Assembly: GCF_042682745.1 (NCBI RefSeq)
Contig: NZ_JBHUIO010000011.1
Location: 62,001-126,000, forward strand
DNA: 64,000 bases
Direction of reading: 5' to 3'
From: Tumebacillus_A lipolyticus
GTDB lineage: Bacteria > Bacillota > Bacilli > Tumebacillales > Tumebacillaceae
Of the stretch, positions 16,695-23,144 are shown piece by piece; position 1 is the first letter of the stretch, and each line of letters opens with the position of its first letter. Both the position numbers and the translations under genes were made by a program. The notes under the pieces were generated by a model. It saw nothing but the letters and a program-made list of their open reading frames with translations, had not been told where the DNA came from and made no database searches.

Positions 16695-16734
16695 CAACCC
16701 CCAAACACCCTGACTCTCCGGTGTTTGGGGGTTG
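16695..16734 (+). terminator. Terminator after hydrolase gene
   Basis: CAACCCCCAAACACC (16695-16709) pairs with GGTGTTTGGGGGTTG (16720-16734) and is followed by TTCGTTT. The stem resembles the one at 14801-14841. Confidence 0.85.
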
Positions 16735-16787
16735 TTCGTTTCGGTTGCCGATTAAGGAGAGGGGGATTCTCAAGCCCCCTCCATCCA

Positions 16788-17888
16788 TTAAACGGAGATC
16801 ACCTGCAAAGCTTTCGGATAGGAGGTCAGCACCTCGACACCGTCTTCCGTGACGACCACATCGTCTTCGATCCGCACGCCGCCGACGTCAGACAGGTAAA
16901 TGCCCGGCTCGATGGTGAAAACCATGCCGGTCACCAACTCATGCTCGTTGTTGCCGTGCACCGAGGGGAACTCGTGGATCTCGATGCCTAAGCCGTGGCC
17001 GACCCGGTGGTTAAAATATTCGCCATAGCCGGCTGCGGTGATCACGTCGCGCGCTGCGCTGTCGATCTCCTTTGCTTGGCGGCCCGGCTTGGTCGCCGCG
17101 ATGCTGGCGAGGTTGGCGGCGAGCACCGCCTCATAGATCTCTCGCTGCTGTGCGGTCGGTTCGCCGACGACGACCGTCCGCGTGATATCCGAACAGTACC
17201 CTTCATAGACTGCGCCGAGGTCAAACAGGACAAAGTCTCCCTGTTGAATCGCTCGGCTGCCCGGCGTGCCGTGCGGCAGCGCGCTCTTCTCCCCGGCGAG
17301 CACGGTGGTCGAAAAGGACGGGCCGGAAGCGCCGAGCGCCATCATCGTCGATTCGACCACGGCGACCAGCTCCTGCTCGGTCTTGCCGATCGCGATCGCA
17401 GCGATGCCCGCTTCGATCGCTCGGTCGGCGATCTCTGCCGCCTTCTTCATGATCGCCACTTCTGCCGCATCCTTCTGCAGGCGCATGTTGAGCAACAGCT
17501 CTTCTGCCGCCACCGCTTTCTCCTCGCCGAAGACGGTCTGCAACTGCTCATAGCGCGCCACCGTCATGTGCTCTTTCTCCACCGCAAGCTTTCCGTAAGG
17601 CCCATCTCCGATCACCGTGCGGAGCTTCGCCATCGGGTCGTCCGTATCCCCCACGGTGACGATGTTCGTGCAGCCCGCTTTTTGCGCAGCATCGCGCTCA
17701 AGCGTTGGCACGAACAGCGCTGTCTCACCGGAAGCTTGGATGCAGAGCGCCATAAACCGCTCGTGCGGATGGCAATCAAAGCCGGTCAGATAAAAAACGT
17801 TCGGCGGCGAAGTCACCAGCGTCACGCCTACGTTCTCCTGTTTCATCCACTCTTTGATTCTGGACAAACGAACCTCATAAATCGACAT
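16788..17888 (-). CDS. M24 family Xaa-Pro aminopeptidase/dipeptidase
   Basis: 366 residues: an N-terminal creatinase-like domain (about 1-125) and a pita-bread catalytic domain. Metal ligands are visible as FDLGAVYEGYCSDITRT (two Asp), HRVGHGLG (His), FTIEPGIYL (Glu) and GGVRIEDDV (Glu). It removes N-terminal residues preceding proline, or splits Xaa-Pro dipeptides, in the cytosol. ATG 17888 has GGGGAGACGGAAG upstream; the frame is open 10 codons further up without a ribosome binding site. It is similar to Bacillus YqhT/PepQ. Confidence 0.92.
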   Translation of the reverse strand: MSIYEVRLSRIKEWMKQENVGVTLVTSPPNVFYLTGFDCHPHERFMALCIQASGETALFVPTLERDAAQKAGCTNIVTVGDTDDPMAKLRTVIGDGPYGKLAVEKEHMTVARYEQLQTVFGEEKAVAAEELLLNMRLQKDAAEVAIMKKAAEIADRAIEAGIAAIAIGKTEQELVAVVESTMMALGASGPSFSTTVLAGEKSALPHGTPGSRAIQQGDFVLFDLGAVYEGYCSDITRTVVVGEPTAQQREIYEAVLAANLASIAATKPGRQAKEIDSAARDVITAAGYGEYFNHRVGHGLGIEIHEFPSVHGNNEHELVTGMVFTIEPGIYLSDVGGVRIEDDVVVTEDGVEVLTSYPKALQVISV

Positions 17889-17991
17889 GTCTTCCGTCTC
17901 CCCTTTTGCGCAACTCAACTTTTTTTCAGTGTATCATACTCCCTGCTAAATCGTGGCATACTACGAAAAACTTTTTCGCTGTGGAGGAGTG

Positions 17992-19002
17992 ATGAAAGTG
18001 AGACGATTTCTGGCAGCGTTCCTCAGCTCGCTGATGCTATCCGCACTGCTCGTCCAGCCGAATGGGCTGGCGCGGGAAAGCGTGCAGATCGAAACCCCGC
18101 TCTTAAAATTTGCCGCCTTTTCGGACACGCACGTGATGGACGCTTGGAACATCGACCCTTACAAAAGAACGCATAAATTCACCCATGCGCTGCGCGACAT
18201 CAAAGCGTTTCAACCTGACTTTCTCGTCATCAACGGAGATCTGAGCAACGGGCGGGAGCAGGATTTGAAGCGGCTCAAATCGATTCTGAAAGCGAATGGC
18301 AACTACCGGCTCTTTCCAAGCATGGGCAATCACGAATATTACTACCAGTGGGAAAACTCGAAGTGGAACGATGAAAAGGCGAAAGCGCAGTTCCAGCAGA
18401 TGTTTGGGCTGAAACAGCTCTACTACGACCATTTTGAGAAGGGCGCTCACTTCATCCACCTCTCCCCGGAACAGTACATGCCGATGCAGAAGCAGATCGG
18501 CGAGGCCGCTTGGCTCTCCGACAAGCAGATCGAATGGTTCGAAAAGACGTTGCTCGCATCTCAGGCACCCACGTTCGTCTTTCTGCATCAGCCGCTCGAC
18601 AACACCGTCGGCAAAACGGACCCCGGCGTGTCTGCCGTGCAGACAGAGAAGCTGCTCGCGATCGCCAAACGGCACCCGCAGGTGGTCTGGTTCTCCGGCC
18701 ATTCCCACGTCTCGGTCACCTCCCCGACCGAGGTGGTCGAGAAAGAGGGCATCACCTTTGTCGGGCTCGGCTCCGTCTATCAGCCGATCGAGCTGGTGAA
18801 GAAGCGCTCAGTCGGCGAGGCGAATCAGGGAGAGTCCTCCTTCCGCGTCGATCAGTTTAAGAGCGAATCGCGCTTCGTCACGCTGTACCGAGACCGCATC
18901 GTCATCCGCGCTCGACTGCACCACAACAACAGCTGGGGCGATCAACATGTGATCCGCTTGAAACGGCAAAAGGCTGTTGACAAGAGATTGTCAACAGCCT
19001 GA
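17992..19002 (+). CDS. Secreted calcineurin-like metallophosphoesterase
   Basis: 336 residues. A signal peptide spans about residues 1-27. Metallophosphoesterase motifs appear in order: FSDTHVMD, INGDLSNGR, MGNHEYYY, FLHQPL and FSGHSHVS. These bind two metal ions for phosphoester hydrolysis outside the membrane; the substrate is unknown. GTGGAGG precedes ATG 17992 closely. Oddly, the last eleven codons (tail KAVDKRLSTA) are encoded by a GTTGAC hairpin that recurs in the neighbouring cassette array, so the natural C-terminus may have been altered by that repeat. Confidence 0.85.
   Translation: MKVRRFLAAFLSSLMLSALLVQPNGLARESVQIETPLLKFAAFSDTHVMDAWNIDPYKRTHKFTHALRDIKAFQPDFLVINGDLSNGREQDLKRLKSILKANGNYRLFPSMGNHEYYYQWENSKWNDEKAKAQFQQMFGLKQLYYDHFEKGAHFIHLSPEQYMPMQKQIGEAAWLSDKQIEWFEKTLLASQAPTFVFLHQPLDNTVGKTDPGVSAVQTEKLLAIAKRHPQVVWFSGHSHVSVTSPTEVVEKEGITFVGLGSVYQPIELVKKRSVGEANQGESSFRVDQFKSESRFVTLYRDRIVIRARLHHNNSWGDQHVIRLKRQKAVDKRLSTA
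18971..19000 (-). terminator. Cassette hairpin, copy 1 (terminator of secreted protein gene A)
   Basis: AGGCTGTTGAC (18971-18981) pairs with GTCAACAGCCT (18990-19000), followed on the minus strand by TTTTGCC. The same hairpin recurs at 19538-19567 and 20111-20139. Confidence 0.85.
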
Positions 19003-19020
19003 CCGCGGATCGGAACTACC

Positions 19021-19305
19021 TTAGATCCACTTGCTTACATAGCCGTTATAAGTCGCATAGGCGAATGAACCGGACTCGTAGCAAGAGACTTTGTACAGCC
19101 ACCCGCTATAGCCATCAAAAGTGGTGTGATAGAACTGAACGGGAGCGCTTTGACAAGTGCCATAATGCGTCTGATACTCCCAGATGAACTTCTGATCATA
19201 CGCTTCTGGAGCTACGACCGCGTTCACATCTTGTGGTGCTGCCGACGCTGCCGCCGGAGCCATCAGCATCGCGGACAAAACGGCCGCTGTGAGCAATTTT
19301 TTCAT
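19021..19305 (-). CDS. Small secreted two-cysteine protein, paralog A
   Basis: 94 residues. The signal peptide MKKLLTAAVLSAMLMAPAA is nearly identical in the three paralogs and is followed by a shared PQDVNAVVAPE segment. The mature part is aromatic-rich with two cysteines (HYGTCQSAP and KVSCYESG), a conserved FDGYSGWL core and a terminal YNGYVSKWI. I do not recognise the family. The size, export signal, Cys pair and tandem copies suit a secreted toxin, bacteriocin-like or matrix protein, but nothing proves this. The ribosome binding site is GAGGGG. It ends in the repeated hairpin. Confidence 0.8.
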   Translation of the reverse strand: MKKLLTAAVLSAMLMAPAAASAAPQDVNAVVAPEAYDQKFIWEYQTHYGTCQSAPVQFYHTTFDGYSGWLYKVSCYESGSFAYATYNGYVSKWI

Positions 19306-19337
19306 TGTTCAAATCCCCTCTCATCACATCATGTTAT

Positions 19338-19364
19338 TTGAATCGATTCAACAATTTTATTATA
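19338..19364 (-). promoter_or_regulatory. Promoter and palindromic operator of paralog A
   Basis: On the minus strand TATAAT (19364-19359) is followed after 7 nt by the perfect palindrome TTGAATCGATTCAA (19338-19351), which would start at about +1. TTGTTA lies 16 bp upstream of the -10. Confidence 0.75.
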
Positions 19365-19420
19365 TCAAATTCTAATGAAATAACAATAGTTAATATAAGT
19401 AAAACAAATTACTATTTGTA

Positions 19421-19568
19421 TGCATATTTTTAGAAATTCTAAATTTCCTTCCCGAAAAATCGAGAGGGTGCGGTGACCAGCGACCACTTTGTTGACGAGC
19501 ATGAGCGACCAACATGCGATTTCCTGGAAATAACAACAGGCTGTTGACAAAAGATTGTCAACAGCCTG
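19421..19568. repeat. Intercassette repeat, copy 1, with hairpin
   Basis: This block of about 148 bp is nearly identical to 19994-20139. It includes GCATATTTTTAGA, GTGCGGTGACCAGCGACCAC, ACCAACATGCGATTTCCTGG and the hairpin AGGCTGTTGAC (19538-19548)/GTCAACAGCCT (19557-19567), which terminates paralog B. Confidence 0.85.
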
Positions 19569-19587
19569 AGCGTGGATCGGATACGCC

Positions 19588-19884
19588 TTAGATGTACCTG
19601 CCTACCCAACCTTGATAATACCCATAGGCGAGGTTATTTTCCGGAGATTCAGAGCAATAGTATTGAGTCAACCACCCGCTATATCCATCAAAAGTGCTGT
19701 GATAGACCTGAGCTGGAGTGTTTGCACAAGTTCCATAAAACACCCGCTGCTCTCCCATGAGAAACTTCTGTTGATACGTCGCTTCTGGAGCTACTACCGC
19801 GTTGACATCTTGCGGTGCTGCCGACACTGCAGCCGGAGCCATCAGCATCGCGGACAGCACAGCTGCTGTGAGCAATTTTTTCAT
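19588..19884 (-). CDS. Small secreted two-cysteine protein, paralog B
   Basis: 98 residues. The signal peptide and PQDVNAVVAPE segment are the same as in paralog A. The mature part has FYGTCANTP, STFDGYSGWL, YYCSESPENN and the terminal YYQGWVGRYI, with a 2-3 residue insertion after the second Cys. It is diverged from A and C in the mature region but almost identical in the export signal, a pattern typical of diversifying secreted effectors. The family is unknown. The promoter palindrome upstream is at 19917-19930. Confidence 0.8.
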   Translation of the reverse strand: MKKLLTAAVLSAMLMAPAAVSAAPQDVNAVVAPEATYQQKFLMGEQRVFYGTCANTPAQVYHSTFDGYSGWLTQYYCSESPENNLAYGYYQGWVGRYI

Positions 19885-19916
19885 TGTTCAATCTCCTCTC
19901 ATCACATCTAATTTTA

Positions 19917-19943
19917 TTGAATAGAATCAATAATTTCATTATA
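19917..19943 (-). promoter_or_regulatory. Promoter and operator-like palindrome of paralog B
   Basis: TATAAT (19943-19938, minus strand), then 7 nt, then the imperfect palindrome TTGAATAGAATCAA (19917-19930). The geometry is the same as in copies A and C. Confidence 0.7.
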
Positions 19944-19993
19944 TCAATATCTAATAGAATATCAACTATTTATAAATTAATCTTTGTTCGGTT

Positions 19994-20139
19994 GCATATT
20001 TTTGGAGATCTCAAATTTCCCTCCCAACAAAATCGATAGGATGCGGTGACCAGCGACCACTTAGTTGACGAGCATGATCGACCAACATGCGATTTCCTGG
20101 AAATAACAACAGGCTGTTGACAAAAATCGTCAACAGCCT
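19994..20139. repeat. Intercassette repeat, copy 2, with hairpin
   Basis: This is the second copy of the block at 19421-19568, including GCGGTGACCAGCGACCAC and the hairpin AGGCTGTTGAC (20111-20121)/GTCAACAGCCT (20129-20139). It terminates paralog C. Confidence 0.85.
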
Positions 20140-20158
20140 GTTCGTCTGTCGTAGCATC

Positions 20159-20446
20159 TTATCTAAATCTGCTTACCCATCCGGTATAGGTAACGCTTGC
20201 GGTGATCCCACCGTTATCGTAGCAAGAGATTTTACTCAGCCAGCCGGTAAATCCGTCAAAGGAAGAATAGTAGATGCTCCCAGGAGCGGAATTGCAATCA
20301 CCATAATGGATTTTGTTCTCGGTAACATACCTTTGCTCAAACCCTTCCGGTGCTACGACCGCGTTCACATCTTGCGGTGCTGCCGACACTGCAGCCGGAG
20401 CCATCAGCATCGCGGACAGCACAGCTGCTGTAAGCAATTTTTTCAT
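20159..20446 (-). CDS. Small secreted two-cysteine protein, paralog C
   Basis: 95 residues from ATG 20446; upstream in-frame codons overlap the ribosome binding site. It has the identical signal peptide and PQDVNAVVAPE segment. The mature part has HYGDCNSAP, SSFDGFTGWL, KISCYDNGG and the terminal YTGWVSRFR. The two cysteines are 23-25 residues apart in all three paralogs and could form a disulfide outside the cell. The function is unknown. It is the promoter-distal end of the tandem array. Confidence 0.8.
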   Translation of the reverse strand: MKKLLTAAVLSAMLMAPAAVSAAPQDVNAVVAPEGFEQRYVTENKIHYGDCNSAPGSIYYSSFDGFTGWLSKISCYDNGGITASVTYTGWVSRFR

Positions 20447-20476
20447 TGTACAGTCTCCTCTCATCCATCAAAATTA

Positions 20477-20503
20477 TTGAATCGATTCAACAATTTCATT
20501 ATA
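20477..20503 (-). promoter_or_regulatory. Promoter and palindromic operator of paralog C
   Basis: TATAAT (20503-20498, minus strand), 7 nt, then the perfect palindrome TTGAATCGATTCAA (20477-20490), identical to copy A. Confidence 0.75.
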
Positions 20504-20717
20504 TCGAAATATAGTAAAACTATCAAGAATTAATTTAAGTTCAATTAATTACTATCTAGTAGTATACATATTTTTAGAATTTCTAAACTATTTTCTCAAA
20601 TCACTGTACACGCTTCCTCTCACCTACTTCCCTTGCACATCAACCTACCTTTCGCCTTGCCACTCTCTCTGCATTCCGAAGAAGCGATCAGCTTGGATCG
20701 TCCTCCCTCCACAATAA

Positions 20718-20749
20718 AAAGCACACAACGCATCGGCGAAGTGTGCTTT
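20718..20749 (-). terminator. Terminator after MBL-fold gene
   Basis: AAAGCACAC pairs with GTGTGCTTT, followed on the minus strand by TTTTATTG. The rest of 20504-20717 shows no gene. Confidence 0.85.
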
Positions 20750-20779
20750 CCTTTTTCACATCGTACTCGCTCATCCGAA

Positions 20780-21745
20780 CTACTTGACGGGCGAATACTC
20801 CCAGACGCCCGCATCGGTGACGCTTTTTTTGATCATCCCCTCTGCGGTCATCCAGTCGAGGTGCCCGAGCGTCTCCGACATGATCAGCGGCAGGTAGTTC
20901 ATCGATTTTGGGAATAAGGTCGAACAGATCTCGATCCCCTTCCGCTTGCCCGCCTGCACCAGCTCGACGACCGACTTCGCCCGCTTCTCCTGCGAGCGAA
21001 AGCGCTTTTCGATCAGCGCGCGATAGTCGTAGATGTCTTCAAAGTGGCCCGGATAGCCGACCTTCCACTCCAGCTCATTCACTTTGCGCAGCGCTTCCCG
21101 ATAGATCATCAGCGTTTTCGGGCGCTCTTCCCCCGCTGTGGACGGAGGCTCGATAAACGCGTTTGATGAGATGTTCTGCAACAGGTGATCGCCGAGCACC
21201 ATCAAGCCGTCCTGCTCCTGATACAGGGAGATGTGATCCTGCGAGTGGCCAGGCGTGTAGATCACCCGCCAGCGATCGTGCCCGGGCAGGCGATCCCCCT
21301 CGTGCAGCTCCACATCGATCCCCGCTTGCCCCATCTCCTCCTGATACCCGACAATTTCGTCGACAACCGTTTGGCGCTTGATGTTGTCGGTGATGCCCAT
21401 CCCCAGATAGACGCTGTCAAAAAAGCTCGCTCGCTCTGCCAAGCTCTCCGCCGTCGGCAGGATCAGCCGCTCGGTCAGCGGATGTGCGTACACTTTCGCT
21501 CCGCTTCGGCTCACCAAGCGCTCCAACAGCCCCGCATGGTCCGCATGATAATGGGTGAGCACGATCTGATCGAGATCTTCTACGCAATGCCCCAACTCGG
21601 CCAAACTTTTCTCCAGCGCCTGCTCCCCCACGCTGCTCGACGTGCCTGTGTCGATCAGCGTCAGGCACTCTTTTTCCCGGAGCAAGTATACGTTTACATC
21701 CCCGATCTCAAACGAAGTCGGGAGTGGAATTTTGTGAATGGACAT
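20780..21745 (-). CDS. Metallo-beta-lactamase-fold hydrolase
   Basis: 321 residues. The zinc motif is LTHYHADHAG (HxHxDH), with further ligands in YTPGHSQDHISLY, LGDHLLQ and GYPGHFEDI. A winged-helix-like C-terminal part (about 255-321, ending MIKKSVTDAGVWEYSPV) is common in RNase Z/LACTB2-type relatives. It is a cytosolic hydrolase of unknown substrate. ATG 21745 has GAGGAG just upstream. The open frame extending to 21940 is not part of the gene. Confidence 0.87.
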   Translation of the reverse strand: MSIHKIPLPTSFEIGDVNVYLLREKECLTLIDTGTSSSVGEQALEKSLAELGHCVEDLDQIVLTHYHADHAGLLERLVSRSGAKVYAHPLTERLILPTAESLAERASFFDSVYLGMGITDNIKRQTVVDEIVGYQEEMGQAGIDVELHEGDRLPGHDRWRVIYTPGHSQDHISLYQEQDGLMVLGDHLLQNISSNAFIEPPSTAGEERPKTLMIYREALRKVNELEWKVGYPGHFEDIYDYRALIEKRFRSQEKRAKSVVELVQAGKRKGIEICSTLFPKSMNYLPLIMSETLGHLDWMTAEGMIKKSVTDAGVWEYSPVK

Positions 21746-21833
21746 GTTCTCCTCGCTCCTCTTGCACTCACTGGTCAGTTTATCTCTTCCAAAATCGTAA
21801 GCCATTTCTCGACAAAAAGGAACCCCTGTACAG

Positions 21834-21864
21834 AAAAAGCTCCCGCACGCTGCGCTGGGAGCCT
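21834..21864 (-). terminator. Terminator after 49-residue membrane protein gene
   Basis: GCTCCC (21839-21844) and GGGAGC (21857-21862) form a stem, followed on the minus strand by TTTTTCTG. Confidence 0.7.
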
Positions 21865-21896
21865 TTCCTCTCAATGGTAAAATGAAACCTTGCCCT

Positions 21897-22046
21897 CTAT
21901 CGTCTGCCAGCGCCCTTCGTCGCAGCGTCGGTGATCCCAAAGAGGGTCATCAGCGTCTTCCAGATCCCTCCTTTGCGGGACGAGATGCCGAACGTGAGCG
22001 TCGCCAGCAGGATCAGCAGAGCGAGCATCAACAACCATGCTTTCAT
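21897..22046 (-). CDS. Single-pass small membrane protein
   Basis: 49 residues from ATG 22046 with GGAGGTG 8 nt upstream. One hydrophobic segment (about residues 3-20, WLLMLALLILLATLTFG) is followed by a basic cytosolic tail ending TKGAGRR. The function is unknown. It is flanked by its own terminator and diverges from the haemoglobin gene. Confidence 0.6.
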   Translation of the reverse strand: MKAWLLMLALLILLATLTFGISSRKGGIWKTLMTLFGITDAATKGAGRR

Positions 22047-22170
22047 CTGTTCACACCTCCGACACATAGCATGCCCTCTTGTGTGACATTTCGCACGGTG
22101 AATATCGTAAAAAGAGTGTATCCTAACAACTGTAACGATCAACTCGAAACTGTTGGAAGGGATGATTCTG

Positions 22171-22536
22171 ATGCAAGAAAACATGACGTTGTTCGAAAAG
22201 CTGGGCGGTCAATCTGCGATCGCAGCAGTCGTTGACAATTTTTATGAGCGCATGATGAAAGATGACCTGGTCAATTCTTTCTTTGCAAACACCGACATGG
22301 AGAAACAGCGCCGCCACCAAACATCCTTTATCTCCTTCGCGCTGGGCGGTCCGAATCAATATACAGGCAAGAGCATGGCAAAAGCGCATGAAGGGATGAA
22401 CCTGCAGATGGAGCATTTCATGGCGGTCGCCAACCATCTCTCCGCTGCGCTGCGCGACTTTAACGTCTCCGAAGAGGACATCCAGACGGTGATCTCCCAC
22501 CTGCTCACCTTGAAAGACGATGTACTCGGCAAATAA
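22171..22536 (+). CDS. Group 1 truncated haemoglobin
   Basis: 121 residues, the length of TrHbN proteins. The B10 region VDNFYERMM contains the usual Tyr, FALGGPNQYTGKSM is the typical EF turn, and KAHEGMN carries the proximal His F8, followed by FMAVANHLSAAL. Such proteins bind O2 or NO and detoxify NO or act as redox sensors. ATG 22171 has GGAAGGG 9 nt upstream. A strong terminator follows. Confidence 0.93.
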   Translation: MQENMTLFEKLGGQSAIAAVVDNFYERMMKDDLVNSFFANTDMEKQRRHQTSFISFALGGPNQYTGKSMAKAHEGMNLQMEHFMAVANHLSAALRDFNVSEEDIQTVISHLLTLKDDVLGK

Positions 22537-22552
22537 AAATAGGGAACAGTAG

Positions 22553-22585
22553 AACCTAGACCAGAGCTTCCGGTCTAGGTTTTTC
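22553..22585 (+). terminator. Terminator after trHb gene
   Basis: AACCTAGACC pairs with GGTCTAGGTT, followed by TTTTCTTT. Confidence 0.9.
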
Positions 22586-22601
22586 TTTGGGGGTGGCAAG
22601 C

Positions 22602-22775
22602 ATGAATGTCGATGCGGAAAGTTTGAGCGAGCTGGGCGTCAAAGAAGTTCAGGCACTCGCCAAACGGCTCCAAATTCATCCTTCCTACAAAGTCGGGGGG
22701 CTGCGCGTCCGCAAAAACAAAGCGGAATTGCTGCGCGATATCAGGCGCCAAGTCGGGCGCAGCAGCTTGCAGTAA
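22602..22775 (+). CDS. Small SAP/Rho-N-like protein
   Basis: 57 residues from ATG 22602 with GGGGTGG upstream. The sequence LSELGVKEVQALAKRLQIHPSYKVGGLRVRKNKAELLRDIRR follows the helix-loop-helix pattern of SAP or Rho N-terminal domains, which bind nucleic acids. The function is unknown. It lies just after the haemoglobin terminator, so it may depend on readthrough. Confidence 0.6.
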   Translation: MNVDAESLSELGVKEVQALAKRLQIHPSYKVGGLRVRKNKAELLRDIRRQVGRSSLQ

Positions 22776-22790
22776 ACCTCCTCGCAACCG

Positions 22791-22826
22791 CAAGAAAAGA
22801 CGGCGCCGCTGGCCCGTCTTTTCTTG
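22791..22826. terminator. Bidirectional terminator
   Basis: CAAGAAAAGACGG pairs with CCGTCTTTTCTTG between convergent genes ending at 22775 and 22832. Confidence 0.85.
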
Positions 22827-22831
22827 CATCC

Positions 22832-23041
22832 TCACCCGTTCAGTTCGATCTGATACATGCCTGGCCCCGACTCGCGCAGGCGGCGCGTCTGAATCAACGC
22901 TTGCTGTTCCTGTTCGGACAGCCCCGCAACCGATAGCTCTTCTGCAGTCACCGCATCGCCTTTCGTACCATGCAGTCGCACCAACGTCCTCAGCACGTGC
23001 GGGGTGATGATCTCCAACAGCTCAGCTCGTGAAAAGCGCAT
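22832..23041 (-). CDS. Hypothetical protein, 69 residues
   Basis: The start is ATG 23041 with GAGGAGG at 9 nt. The protein is helical, with MRFSRAELLEIITPHVLRTLVRLHG at the N-terminus, then TAEELSVAGLSEQEQQALIQTRRLRE. No family is recognised. It is divergent from the acyl-CoA synthetase gene, sharing a roughly 100-bp promoter region. Confidence 0.6.
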   Translation of the reverse strand: MRFSRAELLEIITPHVLRTLVRLHGTKGDAVTAEELSVAGLSEQEQQALIQTRRLRESGPGMYQIELNG

Positions 23042-23144
23042 GATCTTCACCCTCCTCGATCCTCAGTTCTATCATACGTACAAACTGTTGCGGCGTAAAC
23101 ATAAATCACCATACCTGCGTCAGGATCGAGGAGGTTATGACCTT

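Noticed and set aside
19440..19550. Short open frame in the intercassette repeats (MLVAHARQ/MLVDHARQ)
   Set aside because: The two copies differ by a frameshift near the end and by several non-synonymous changes, with no ribosome binding site; it is not convincing as a gene.
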